Source of the DNA: Zarea fungicola
Taxonomy: Eukaryota; Ascomycota; Sordariomycetes; Hypocreales; Cordycipitaceae
Direction of reading: 5' to 3'
Length of the DNA stretch: 52,424 nt
Assembly (NCBI GenBank): GCA_900169235.1
Contig: FWCC01000412.1
Span: 1 to 52,424, forward strand
Part shown: one piece after another, positions 1 to 10,964 of the stretch
How positions within the stretch are numbered: position 1 is the first letter of the stretch
How the letters are laid out: every line of letters begins with the position of its first letter
The notes under the pieces: model-generated
Told to the model about the DNA's origin: nothing
Database searches by the model: none
The model's input: only the letters and a program-made list of their open reading frames with translations
Position numbers and translations under genes: made by a program

Positions 1-2401
1 TGTGATGTAGATGAAAGATGAACTGGCCACTCGTTACAATTTATTCATGTGTATAGGGTAGTCCATTGTCGCGCTCAAGGCGATCTGTAGGTAATCTTTC
101 CAATTAGGCGTCGTTTACGCGTTGACCCGGCCATTAGCGGGCACTAAACCTGAACCCACCTTTACTTGTTCTGTAGATTGGCAGTTTGTTTTACCCCGAG
201 GATTAATCGCCGACGGGGTACCGGTCTGTGGCTCTTCCCAAGCTTTCGTTAACCATGTAGTTTTGCGGGGTTTAGGCGACCACTTTGGTTACATACCGCT
301 AAACGATGAAGGATAGGGAGAGATGCAAGGCTTGACAAAATTGCAAGAGCGTAACGGATGGCTTGTGCGGAACCCCTTACTTGGGAGAAATACAGCTGCA
401 TTTGCTACAACTACATCTAACTACTATTTTGCAAGATCAAGTGGTATTCGATGCAACAGTTTACATCATCGACTCGAGGGCATCTCTGTGGATGTTGAAT
501 GAGCTACCATCCTCCAGCCTGCTCATTCTTCTGCGCTAGTATCTGGCGTCTCTTCTCCACCACATCTCTTGTCCTCCTGTCGGCCCCTTTCCTCAGAACT
601 TGTCACACTGCCTCGACTGACCGTTCTCACATGCCAAGGTGATTGTTGTTTTACTTATGCTGTTTTCTCACTTCATCGCTACGATCGAATCGCTCTTCAT
701 AGCGGGTATAGAGCCGCAGCGCCGATGCGCATGGTAACTCGTCGCGCTCAGCTCTTCCCTCTGTTAAATTGAGCAGGGAAATGTTGACCTGTGATTGGCT
801 GATTCTCTTCATGTACCCAGTAAGCACAAAATTGGACTCCAGCCCTCACGAGCCATTTTAGCCTGTACCCAGAGCCTGGCGAACAAATTGCCTGGTACCA
901 TCTCAGGAACCTTTAGCAATCTGGTGACTGGTGATACCAACAGTAGTTTCATCTGTTTTATAAATAGAGGTGTCTTGTAACTTGGCACAAATATTTTAAT
1001 TGGGAGGGCAGCGTGTGAGAAATTAATCCCAGCCACAACTTGGTGGCTGGTCAATTAAGTTGGCCGAGCCAATAGCGTCAGAATAAAATAGTCTAGGTTG
1101 GAGGACCGAATTTAAAGAAAAACTCCTCTCGGCTCACTTGATCCGATTTATACGGCAAAGGTGTCTGGGGCTGGTGGGATTGGGTGGGCATGTCGGATTC
1201 GTCGGAAAAGGGGTTACGCGTATTTGAGCTCGTCAGTGATAGCTCACTGCTTTGCCGAAGAATCATCGGCGGCGCAGCAGTGTTGGCCATGAAAAGTTGC
1301 TGTTGTCTGGTATCTTTTGAGAAGTAATAAATCCCAACGTAACATGCCAGTCATGGAAGTGGCGTTGATAAAGCACGCATAGATACTACATTAGGCGACG
1401 CCCGACGGAGTTCATGAGGTCATTAACAAATTCGCCGACAGACTAAATTTGCGCAACCTGATCAAGCTCGGTTGTCAGACATGGGTACCAGCAGCAAATT
1501 GAACAAATAAAGAATAGCTGGCAGAAGTCGTGGAAAGCTCGAACTGGGCACCTGTTCTGCTCAGGCACCGGCCAACTGGCTCGATTAGAGTTGCAATGCC
1601 AAGGCGGCACGAATTGCATCCAGGGCTTAAAATGTGGGCGTGAGAATGCCCTGGAGGTCCAATTGGGCGCCCTGCGAGTCCAAACCACCGCGCTACGCAG
1701 TACCGACAGCCTTATCTCAAGATGGCACTGAGATCCTGCCAAAGATTACAGAACCAACAGACAGTGACTTCACCCCGGGAATTTGTAGCTTCTCACAAGA
1801 CACGAATGCAAGTGACGGCTGATATTCCACTACTTATTGGGAATCAGTAAGTAATCACTCGCCATCGGTATCCAAGACTGGCTAAGCGGCACACTGCCCA
1901 GTGGCGTGCTCCACCGCGCCGTGCAGCCTGTACTGTCGTTATTATTCTTGAGGTGTGGGTGGCCTTTCTATAATTATGCCGACACCCGAGTGAGCCTTGC
2001 GGACTTGAGGGAATATATCTACATTTGGGCTAGTGCTGGCGAGATGCCCGCCCATCTCCCATCGTATCAGTAGGTTCAGGTTCTCCGCCACCACACGTGA
2101 GCAGATTGCCCTCCTAGAGTTAGCTGAAACGCTACGGCTGAGTCGGCTCGTGCCTGGTAGGGAGGCGGTAGGGAAAAAAACAGGGCCCTAAAATGGAGGG
2201 GAAGAATCTGCCCAGCCTTATGTGTCTTCTGGAATTGTTCTCCTTGTGTCAAAATAGATCCCCCGTGTCTCTATTCTCTCGTTACAACCATGGCCCGTTG
2301 AGCTGCCAAGAATTTGAAATCCCTCATTCGCAATGTACGAGGCCTACGATAAACACAGCATCTCACGGCAGCGGGCTAGCAGCCCTGGTCGCGTGCTCAC
2401 C
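1..2401. other. Gene-free stretch
   Basis: I see no convincing coding gene here. The open frames are short, lack domain-like sequence, and lie on both strands without splice-linked continuation. The last 200 bases probably form the promoter and leader of the sulfatase-family gene. An 18-base segment at 792-809 is identical to one at 10211-10228, but the flanks do not match. Confidence 0.6.
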
Positions 2402-4948
2402 ATGGGGCTGTCGCGTGGGCGAAAAGTTGTGTCCCTTCTCCTTTCCAGGACCTTCAACGAGCGATTTGCGTTTACCTTTGTAGCCTTTTCCATCATTATT
2501 TCCAAAATTATACACATTGTCGCCAACGAAAGGGGTTTACCCAGAAGACATTTGGCACTTTGGAGTTTTTCTTTTGTTACACAGGACCTTATTCTACTAT
2601 TACTGCTCCGGTACACCATCGATCGATCGAACAGGAAAAAAAATGTGCAACGCGCCGTCCTCAAGCTCGGCGCCCTGGTCGTCATGGCCTTTTCGGCCGT
2701 CGTGTCCGTCGTCAACATTGCCTTTTTCGCCTACACAAAGTCCGAGGTGCGCTGGCGTAATGTTGCCTTTGCGTCGGACTCGTCTTCACGGGGCGTCTTG
2801 ATGTCTGGCCTCTTTGTCTTTCTCTCAGTTTTCTTTGGCCTGCTTTTCATTGCCGCTTGGTTTCAAAACATAATCTTTCAATTTGCACAGGTCGGTGTAG
2901 ATGTTGTCAAGGGACCATGGATCCGCCTTCGAGAATACAGAAATAATCGCAAGACGAACCAACAATACGACCAACTGCCCCGCACCTCTCTGTCCAGCAA
3001 GCCGTCAGAGAAAGAACACCTTCGACCTGTCGATACACCACTACAAAACAGTCACTGGGCGCCACGCGCACTCTGGACTGTTGCCATACTGAGCGAGATA
3101 TTGGCATTCGCCGTCAGGCCTTCGATTGGCTCGTTGACGTACATTTCGTGGACAACGCCGCTTCTCCCTTTTGTTGATCTCAAGGTGTCCGCCTCCAATC
3201 TGAAAAACCTACAGCCAGTTTATCGTGCTAGTGTTGGTACCATGTACGATAACAAAACTGCACTGGACAACCCGGTATCGTTTAGCTGGCTGCCGCGCCA
3301 GACAGTCTTGCCCGGTTTCGAGGACTGGTACGAGACGGGCGGTAAGCACTACGCTGCGTCTGCCGATCCACTTAGAATATCCAATCTGGATGAAACCGTC
3401 TTGCTGGATTTGAAAGGTGCCCTTGCAAACATTACGATTAAGCACGTCATGGTCGTTGTTCTCGAGAGCACGAGAAAGGACGTGTTTCCGATCAAGAAGG
3501 AAGGGCTAATCTGGGACCGTTTTGCCGAGACATACGGAGCAAATAAGCTACCCGATTTCGCTGCAAATCGACTCAAGACGCTAACCCCCATCGCTAATCA
3601 TCTCACGGGAGACTTCCAAGACGGCTTTGCATCAAGCGGCCGTCAGCAACAAGCCAGAGGAGGCATCAACTTCAACGATGCGTTTTCCTCAGCCACATAT
3701 ACACTCAAGAGCATGGTTGGAATCATGTGCGGCATCTGGCCACTTGTCGCAGACCTCAACCAGGAATATTTGCACCACATCTATCAGCCCTGCATTCCAC
3801 AGGTGCTAGAGGCGCTCACTCGCGTAGACGAGGCAAACACCACCAAACATGCCATGCGTTCAAAGTGGCGGTCGCATTTCCTTCAATCCATCACCCTCGG
3901 CTACGACAACTCTGACATTGGCACTGAGCAATTCGGATTTCCACGCGAAAACATTATCGACTCCCGCTACCTCAGGTCGCCGGCCGCCAAATTCGGCACA
4001 GTCAATTTACCAGACATCAACTACTTTGGCTTTGAGGAGCCGCCGCTGCTGGACTACATGCGTGATGCGTTTTCCTCGGCAAAAAAGAACAGCGAGCGCT
4101 TGTTCCTCACACACATCACCAGCACAACTCACCACCCATACAAGATGCCGGCAAATGAGACGGTGGTTCCACTGGGCGGCGGCCGCCTCAAGCAATTGTC
4201 AAACTACATCAATAGCGTTGGTTATGATGATAGATGGCTGGGCCAGATCCTGAATCTGCTCGACGAGGAACAGGTCGCCGATGAGACCCTCGTCGTCTTT
4301 GTCGGCGACCACGGCATATCGCTGCCGGAAAACGACAAGCCCGCGTCGTATTACAACCCCAATACCGGCTGCAACCATGTTCCCCTCGTCTTTTCGCACC
4401 CCAAGCTTCCTGCCATTGACGTCTCGGGCTCCGTGAGCACAATGGAGATTCTGCCCACCATCCTCGACCTCCTCCGCGAAACCGGGTCGCTCACGGAGGC
4501 AGCCAGCGCGGCGGCCGGCGACCTGCTCTCCAACTACGAGGGGCAGTCCCTCATCCGCAACCTGCGCAGCTCGGCTCCCCGACACACCAAGGACCCGCTG
4601 AGTGCCAAGGAGGACATTATGAGCAATTGGCAGTTCATCGTCATGAACCCCGGTCGCGCCATGATTGGCATCCGCGACCGCCGCAGAAAGGACCTGACGC
4701 TGGTCGTGCCGGTCATTAAGAATGTATTTTGGCGCTTCAACGATTTGTCGCGCGATCTGAGAGACAATAATCCCATAGAGGCATTCAATTTCGCGACATT
4801 TTTGCATGAAATCGAGAAGAAATATAGCAAGGTGGAGGCAGAGTGGGCAGAGGAGGCCGCATTCGTTGTGCGGTGGTTTGTCGACGAAAATAATAAGAGA
4901 TGGCGGTATGGAGAGTATGCCCTGCCGACCGAAGCCAAGAAAAATTGA
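2402..4948 (+). CDS. Membrane-anchored sulfatase-family (alkaline phosphatase superfamily) protein
   Basis: Single-exon protein of 848 aa from the ATG at 2402, which sits in a strong CACCATGG context. An in-frame ATG at 2333 would add 23 residues. The N-terminal third holds about five hydrophobic segments: near the start, around 2555-2620, 2660-2730 and 2795-2880, and again near 3060-3120. The C-terminal half is an extracytoplasmic sulfatase-like domain. It begins at the VVVLESTRKD stretch (about 3450), where the nucleophile/metal site of this superfamily lies, continues through ITSTTHHPYKMP, and includes the metal-binding VGDHGISLP motif near 4300. The layout (TM bundle plus sulfatase fold) resembles lipoteichoic-acid-synthase-type enzymes and fungal 'sulfatase domain' membrane proteins. 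The substrate cannot be told, and hydrolase versus phosphoglycerol-type transferase is open. No frameshifts are seen. Confidence 0.88.
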   Translation: MGLSRGRKVVSLLLSRTFNERFAFTFVAFSIIISKIIHIVANERGLPRRHLALWSFSFVTQDLILLLLLRYTIDRSNRKKNVQRAVLKLGALVVMAFSAVVSVVNIAFFAYTKSEVRWRNVAFASDSSSRGVLMSGLFVFLSVFFGLLFIAAWFQNIIFQFAQVGVDVVKGPWIRLREYRNNRKTNQQYDQLPRTSLSSKPSEKEHLRPVDTPLQNSHWAPRALWTVAILSEILAFAVRPSIGSLTYISWTTPLLPFVDLKVSASNLKNLQPVYRASVGTMYDNKTALDNPVSFSWLPRQTVLPGFEDWYETGGKHYAASADPLRISNLDETVLLDLKGALANITIKHVMVVVLESTRKDVFPIKKEGLIWDRFAETYGANKLPDFAANRLKTLTPIANHLTGDFQDGFASSGRQQQARGGINFNDAFSSATYTLKSMVGIMCGIWPLVADLNQEYLHHIYQPCIPQVLEALTRVDEANTTKHAMRSKWRSHFLQSITLGYDNSDIGTEQFGFPRENIIDSRYLRSPAAKFGTVNLPDINYFGFEEPPLLDYMRDAFSSAKKNSERLFLTHITSTTHHPYKMPANETVVPLGGGRLKQLSNYINSVGYDDRWLGQILNLLDEEQVADETLVVFVGDHGISLPENDKPASYYNPNTGCNHVPLVFSHPKLPAIDVSGSVSTMEILPTILDLLRETGSLTEAASAAAGDLLSNYEGQSLIRNLRSSAPRHTKDPLSAKEDIMSNWQFIVMNPGRAMIGIRDRRRKDLTLVVPVIKNVFWRFNDLSRDLRDNNPIEAFNFATFLHEIEKKYSKVEAEWAEEAAFVVRWFVDENNKRWRYGEYALPTEAKKN

Positions 4949-5465
4949 TAAAACGGCAGGGGGAGTTTGCATATATATAAATTGTACTATAGAGGTTCAT
5001 ATCGGATAGCAATTGTTTTAATTCACGCTACAAAGCACCATTTTCTTTTTTCGATTATTCTGACACCTCCATAACTGCCTTGCTCTGCACGAATCAGAAA
5101 CATCGCAAGAGAAATGAGCGACCGTTTAAATATTTCATTTGCAAGAGGGGATTTGCGGCAGAAGCAGACCCCCGTCGCCTCAGGCATCTCCATCTGCCAT
5201 CTGCCGCCAGATGCCGCCATCTGCTGTTCTTAGCCTCAATGCGGTGGGAAACTTCGACATCGAGATCACCTTCAGAGACACATCAGAGACGTCCAAGAAG
5301 CAAAGTCCGGGAACGAAATCGGCAAGAGTGCTAGTCTTAAAGACGCACTACAAAGCAAACGAGTGACGTGGACAAGCCAAGTCAGCTTTACAACACATTA
5401 GAAGACATTGTGTTGCTGTACGGGAAGACAACGTTGTTGAACCTAACAATCTTCTAAGAACAGAC
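4949..5465. other. Spacer after the sulfatase gene
   Basis: No gene is seen. The 5' part probably holds the 3' UTR of the sulfatase gene. Around 5187-5225 there is a short imperfect repeat of ATCTGCC/ATGCCGCC words. Confidence 0.5.
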
Positions 5466-6045
5466 TTGTCGGTTACTATCCCTCCCGAGGCGATTGGTCA
5501 CCCCCTCACTCGCGCATGCACTCATGGAAGTAAGAGGACCGCGTGGCTGCTTCTCCGGGAAAGAGTAGATATTGAGATATTGCATGAGAAACAGAATACA
5601 TCTCTTCTCTCCCTCTTCAATTGGAAGGATGAAGCTATTGTCACGTTTCTGGCAGAGCAGTGCGCTGCTGTTGAGAGGATCACAAGGTTCAACAGCGGCG
5701 GCGCGGCTATGTGTTTTGGCGAGAGTCTCAGCACTGTTGAGAACGCTAAAAGAGCACCAGAGAGGCATTACTGCCACCAAATTCATTATATGAGGCGATC
5801 GAATAGTGGAAAGAAACTATTGTGCAGTTACTTCTGTACCGTGGTGCCGGAACTCACGGCAGCATGGATGGTAATTTTTTCACAGCTCACAGCAGCCATA
5901 CGTGGTGGCAGTAAGCCAATTGCACGCCTACTTCTGAATCTGTGCTTCTGTAACCGACCGATGGAGGATGCTGCAGTCTTAATCCAATTACGGCGGCCAT
6001 TCGGAGAACATTCTGCTGTTGCTTCTAGACCACTGCGTTGATTAC
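5466..6045 (+). pseudogene. Ankyrin-repeat gene relic
   Basis: Several short stretches read like ankyrin repeats but fall in different frames. Near 5490-5660 the frame gives PLTRACTHGSKRTAWLLLRE and a further helix pair. Near 5783-5870 a second frame gives SLYEAIE, then a TAG stop at 5804-5806, then WKETIVQLLLYRGAGTHGSM. Near 5887-5940 another frame gives LTAAIRGGSKPIARLLLN, and near 5995-6040 there is GGHSENILLLLLDHCVD. The spacing of the A-x-x-x-G-x-x-x-I-x-x-L-L-L pattern is right for ankyrin repeats. The frame changes and internal stop show decay, and no intact start or partner domain is visible. It lies antisense to the 3' half of the neighbouring minus-strand secreted-protein frame. Confidence 0.65.
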
Positions 6046-6802
6046 TGACGCGTGACGGCGCGGGCAGTGAAGAAACTCGACTACGGACACCAGAAGAGGC
6101 AGAAATTGAGACTTTAATATAGGCGGTCGAACTAGAAAACGATATTGTGCTTGAATTAGGACGGGTTGCAATGGTGCTTTTGGCAGAGGAGATGGTTTTT
6201 AATACTGTTGATTTTAACGACATTTGACAACCAGACCAACTTCTTTCCGCAGCTCGTACACCGCTAATAACATCTGCTTCCTCAGCTGGAATAGGTTCCT
6301 CAGCTGGAATAAACTCCTCCGATTGAGTAGGTTCCCCGGCCCGATTAGGCTCGCAAATGTACGAGTAGCAAACTAGCATATCGTCATAAATCACCGTAAC
6401 CGCCGTACCAGTCGTAAGGGAGCATAGGCTTGAAGCGCTATTTCGAAAGCATTCCCCCTTGACTTTTCCATCGCCGTTGTTCTCGTAGAACTGCCACTTG
6501 TTCTTTGATTGTATGTAGTAAAAGTTCAGCTGTTTCATGCCGCAAAGTCCGGTCTTGAGCGAAAAATTTCCAGACGGTGCTTTCCCGTCCAAAGTCTCTA
6601 CTCCGCGATCCGCGTTTGCGTTTATATGACCAAAACACTTACACCCATAGTAATTAGATGGGCATGCAGTATAGTCAGTCCACCTTATGATGGGATCATT
6701 TGGTAGGACAGGGTTGTTCTCCTTTTTGGCTCTGCCAATGTGAAAGTTGGCAAGGCCTGGAGCTGGCAGGACTAAGGCGACAAGCGGGATACAAAGATGC
6801 AT
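5828..6802 (-). CDS. Secreted cysteine-rich protein, C-terminus uncertain
   Basis: The frame runs 324 aa from the ATG at 6802. It begins with a clear signal peptide (MHLCIPLVALVLPAPGLA). The next roughly 150 residues contain eight cysteines, including a CPSNYYGCKCFG stretch, which suits four disulfides in an extracellular protein. Two near-identical 18-base units at 6278-6313 then encode a Pro/Glu repeat (IPAEEPIPAEEA). After that the composition turns Ser-rich and basic. The last ~70 residues are read antisense to the ankyrin relic, so the true end may be earlier or reached by an unrecognised intron. A TATA-like box lies about 100 bp upstream. I do not recognise the family. Confidence 0.55.
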   Translation of the reverse strand: MHLCIPLVALVLPAPGLANFHIGRAKKENNPVLPNDPIIRWTDYTACPSNYYGCKCFGHINANADRGVETLDGKAPSGNFSLKTGLCGMKQLNFYYIQSKNKWQFYENNGDGKVKGECFRNSASSLCSLTTGTAVTVIYDDMLVCYSYICEPNRAGEPTQSEEFIPAEEPIPAEEADVISGVRAAERSWSGCQMSLKSTVLKTISSAKSTIATRPNSSTISFSSSTAYIKVSISASSGVRSRVSSLPAPSRVSNQRSGLEATAECSPNGRRNWIKTAASSIGRLQKHRFRSRRAIGLLPPRMAAVSCEKITIHAAVSSGTTVQK

Positions 6803-6897
6803 TTTGAGGTTAATTTGGTGCAATGCCCGGTAGTATAGTGTGAATGCAAGACTGTGAAGGGGTACGTTATTGACATCGAAGTGAGGAAAGGACCAGG

Positions 6898-6905
6898 AAT
6901 ATATA
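6898..6905 (-). promoter_or_regulatory. TATA box of secreted-protein gene
   Basis: TATATATT on the minus strand, 96-103 bases upstream of the ATG at 6802. Confidence 0.45.
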
Positions 6906-9157
6906 GTTCTGGAAACGCCACATAAACTGAGAAATCTCTGCTAGACTCTCACAATGCTACAGATAACTATGTGTTTGTATTCGTTTGCTCCTACTGTATT
7001 GGGATTAATCCGAGGCTATTATGCGCCGATTTTATTCGTATTCGTTCGACTAGTAAGTAGGTGGTGAGACTAGGTGAAGTTTTGATTACTCCTCCACAAA
7101 TAGAAGTCCTTTGGCATTAGCTTAAAAGGCGCTTGCAGTTGGATATCGCAAATTCGACACCGAGGTGGTCACCTCGCTGACCATCATGCGCTGTCTGCCA
7201 AGAGCACTTAGCCTAAATTTACTGGGGAACTAGAATAAAGCCCGGGAGATGTAACGTGTTAGGAATCAGCACCGTCATAGCATTCAGGGAGGCCCATAAT
7301 CTCGCAAGCTCAAGACATATCCACGAACGAGTCTCGGTTTGCGAAAGGTTCAAGGGCTTACAAACAATGCAATGGGAAACCTAGAAGAAATTCCTCAAAA
7401 CCACTTAGTTTTATTTCCTCTGGGTGTTCAACGTTAAAACTGGTCATGGTATTTGTAATCGCAGTAGCAGCATCAAGAGGTGTGCTACAGTATTGCTCGG
7501 CAGTTATACATTTGGCACGCGGTGGAAGTATAAGGTATGCTTATTCAAGCTACAGACACCAAGGGACGCTACGGATGGAGCGGGCGCTAGTTATAATGAC
7601 GGGAAAGGGTCTACATTACAACAGATCAGAGGTCAGAGCAAAACGTCCGACTACAGGGCATGTGTATTGGGTATGAGGTGAAAGTTTTATCCCCTGTTAG
7701 GTGTCTTTTTGATGCTAGTAACTTGGCGCAAATAATGTAAAATGAATTCCCTCTAAGTGAGTGGGATATTTAAAAATACTAGAAGTTGTTAATGCAGCTA
7801 TTGTTAAGAGCCATTATATGCTCTCAGAAGTTAGAACTAGTTTAGGTATGGGTAAATAACCATTTTCTCTTGTTAAACTTGGAAGCTAAAATCTCTCAAA
7901 TCTACACCAAAACACATATCATCTTAATTACAATATATACTCTGTATATTATGACTGATTCCTGCTTTATGTTATATGCTTACTATTGAAACTTTATATC
8001 TCTAGAATAAGCAGAACTTCTAAAGATTAGAGCAGTTAGAGTCCAGTCATCAGTGGACGCTACCAATTTTAGCGTTCTACTTCTAAACAGGGCTAGATTG
8101 TTCTCATCCATGGCGCGGGACAATGTCGTGACTGCGCGATCCGAGGCATAGGTCACTAATGGAGCAGTTAAGCTACGCAGTACAGCAATACAAATTTATT
8201 CTTCCTATTTTTATGGTAAGATGAACACAGCCTATAGCCCACATACCAGCCCTAGCGGAATGCCAAGTGAACCACCTTAGAGGTAACAGCTATGCTTGAC
8301 TCGAGAAGCTGCTGGATATGAAATGTCCAGGTACGAACTCCCCTATTAGAGCACTCTTTCACACTAAAAAAAAAATCAATATTACTCATTTTATAATGAA
8401 CTCGGTTGCCTTATAAAGTACTCACAACGCAGCTGTCTGCATAACTGGGCATAGAAGACTCTGTGAGAATACCATAGCGTCGCTGGCACTGAGTCGACCT
8501 CTACCTACGAGAGCGTGCCCTGCTGAGGGTGGCCGACCCTTATATCCATGTTTCTTGACACTCTCAATTCCGCCTGAGTTTAGGGAGCAAACCGCTATGT
8601 TAAGCGAAAATATCCTAGTTTCTATTTACCACTTTTAGCCTGACTAAGGGGTATAGTGCTCTATAACAATTATAGTTTTTTTCTTTTTGTTAATGAAGGC
8701 TGGCAAAAAAGATATAAAAAATACAGCTACTTGTGCGACGGCGTGGCACTTGTACTGGCAGTTGGTGTCCTGGAAGGGTTGCGCCTCACGACAATCCCGC
8801 TTCCGTCGCATTTTGTTGCTCACATCCACAAAGATTCCCACTTACTTTGTCAGATGTTAGCTGTGGATACCCGACTGACCTAGAAATGTATTCCTTGTTT
8901 TACGTTATTAACTTGGCATGCAAGCTTGTTATAATTGACTGGCGGGAAAATAACCAGCCTAGATTAGCCCAAGGTAAAATGAATCTTGGCACCGTATCAT
9001 GACTTGGAACTAACCCTTTTTCCACGCGGTGTGTTTCCGGATTTTGCTGCTCCCCCGGCTCGGAAAGCCCAGACAATGAAGCATGCGAGCCCTTCCTGAT
9101 CGAAACCATAGTACTAGAATCTATCTTCCAAATATCCTAGGCCAAGACTTTTAAAGA
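6906..9157. other. AT-rich gene-poor stretch
   Basis: No intact gene is supported. The segment from about 7690 to 8660 is notably AT-rich with many stops in all frames, as expected of decayed DNA. It includes the relic listed at 8031-8111. Short frames near 7424-7681 and 8656-8883 have no signal peptide, domain or splice-linked continuation. Confidence 0.55.
8031..8111 (-). pseudogene. Relic copy A of an unknown coding element
   Basis: Read on the minus strand from an ATG at 8111 this gives MDENNLALFRSRTLKLVAST and a few more residues before matching stops. The sequence is clearly alignable at DNA and protein level to minus-strand segments at 17762-17839 and 13641-13684. Relative to the 17.8 kb copy it shows C-to-T type changes on the plus strand. 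Family unknown. Confidence 0.5.
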
Positions 9158-9164
9158 TATAAAG
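9158..9164 (+). promoter_or_regulatory. TATA box of the Nep1-like gene
   Basis: TATAAAG about 104 bases upstream of the ATG at 9268. Confidence 0.5.
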
Positions 9165-9267
9165 AGGCAAAGAACTCCTTCCGAAATTTATCAAGCAGAA
9201 ATTTATGCAACCTACACCGCAATCTTTCCTCCACACTCTACTACCAATCCCCCTTTGCATTGTAAAT

Positions 9268-10137
9268 ATGCAGTTTACTGTTATTTCCCTTGTTGGCATG
9301 CTTGCCACTACCATAGCAAGCCCCATGGTTGCTACCATAGACCCCTCTCTTGCAAAGAGAGATGTTATTGGTAACCTCCGCGAAGGCTCTGACCCACTTG
9401 AGGTGGCCGTCCAGCCCTTGGTCGACTTTGATTCAAATGGTTGCTATCAAACATCTGCTATTGATAGCAGCGTCAGGGTAGTTATTATCCTTGACTTTTA
9501 TGCTTCTGGTTTCGTTAAATAAAAACTCACGCTGGACACTCTCTAGACAAACCCTGGCCATGGAGCCACAGGCACCCCGCAGGGAGGTTGCCGCGACAAA
9601 CGTCAGCTTGATAGCTCCAATACGTACTCCCGCAAGCGCTGTAATAACGGCTATTGTGCTATCATGTATGAGTACTATTTTGAAAAAGACCAGGCTGTGG
9701 GTGGCAGCTTTGCGGGTGGCCACCGCCATGATTGGGAGAACATTATTGTATTCACGAAAGGCAACGAGGTTGTCCAAGTGTCCCCTTCGTGCCATGGAGC
9801 GTATGCACAGACCAGAACCAAAAACGACGGGATCCCGAAGAACGATAGGCATCCTTTAGTGGTATACCACAAGGATTCTACGCAGGGCTTGACGCATTGC
9901 TTCCGCTTTGCTAATAATAATGACATTGCGCACCCGGAAAACCCAACTGGAGGCTTTTTCCGAGCTCCTCTTGTTGGCTGGTCCCACTGGCCGAGTGTTG
10001 ACCTTAGAAATAAGATGCTTGACGCCTGGAAGGGTGGTATTGGGCCAAAACTCGATGGCGAGTTCGCAGCGATGCTTCGTCTTGCTGCTGATACTGGTCG
10101 TGGCGTTCCTGGATTTGACCCTAATACGGACTCCTAG
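9268..10137 (+). CDS. Nep1-like protein (NPP1 family), secreted
   Basis: Two exons, 9268-9477 and 9547-10137, with a 69-bp GT..AG intron. They join in phase to give 266 aa. The protein starts with a signal peptide (MQFTVISLVGMLATTIAS) followed by a short pro-like segment with KR. Exon 2 carries both NLP hallmarks: AIMYEYYFEKDQ and, about 20 residues on, the signature heptapeptide GHRHDWE, whose His/Asp/Glu residues form the metal site needed for membrane damage in characterised members. A later GWSHWPS stretch is also typical. Cysteines near GGCRDK, RKRCNNGYCA and SPSCHG exceed the two of type 1 NLPs, so this looks more like a multi-cysteine (type 2-like) form. NLPs are cytolysins or immune elicitors acting on plant membranes, but some are non-toxic. 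No break is seen. It converges on the siderophore transporter gene. Confidence 0.9.
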
Positions 10138-10964
10138 GCATCATTTAAATGATTCGGTGCTCGAAGCGGATATTTCGCTTATAGTGCTTGAGCACGGGAA
10201 TACTGGCTTCTGATTGGCTGATTCTCTTTATTTAAACATCAAACTGGCTAAGAAGAGGTTGTGGACGAAGCCAAGCTAGCTGTACTATATCATGATATAT
10301 CGAGCCAGTAACTGTCCCGTGAAATTGCCTTGTAATATGATCCAGTAACTAACCAGTATATACTGCCACGTTCTTATTGACAAAGCTGGAGCCATTGTGA
10401 GTGGGAGCTAAACCAAAAAACATGGTCCATGTACTGAAGTTCACGTCGGCGCTGCGCTCTCAGAAGTTGGCCTCGCTTTTTCTCCCTTGAATTTTGCCAT
10501 TCTTCCATCTATCACCATCCTAGCGCTCCCATGTTATCTATAGACCCACCATTCCAACATCGCTAATCAATTCAGAAGAACGACATAGCATTGGAATTCT
10601 TTATCCGCGAGCAGAAAGGCCAGCTCTCCCTCGTCTAGGTTGGCCATGAATTCGATGCCGCCAGACTGCTTTTGCGGTATTATAAAGAAGACAGGTAATT
10701 TCCTTATGTAAGCTGTAAGTTAGACATACGACATTATAAATAAAGCCTAGCTAGCTATTCTATAAGATGACTAATTTGCCAAGTAATACTCTTCTATCAA
10801 TTGCCTTATAATCTAATAGGAGCGAGCGTTGAGGAGCCTTGTAATTCCAACAGTATTCCCTGCCCATCAAATTGGTATGTGACTCACGTTTCTGCGAAAC
10901 CGGTGTTGAAGTCAAATTACGCTATAGTTCAAAATGAGATGTATTGTTTAGATCCTATTCACAA
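10138..10964. other. Spacer between convergent genes
   Basis: Holds the 3' flanks of the Nep1-like gene and of the transporter gene. It is AT-rich from about 10700. I see no further gene. Confidence 0.5.

Noticed and set aside
4199..4972. 257-codon minus-strand frame opposite the sulfatase gene
   Set aside because: Shadow frame; the plus-strand gene has clear motifs there.
792..10228. 18-base identity TGATTGGCTGATTCTCTT at 792-809 and 10211-10228
   Set aside because: Flanking sequence does not align, so a chance match or tiny relic cannot be told apart.
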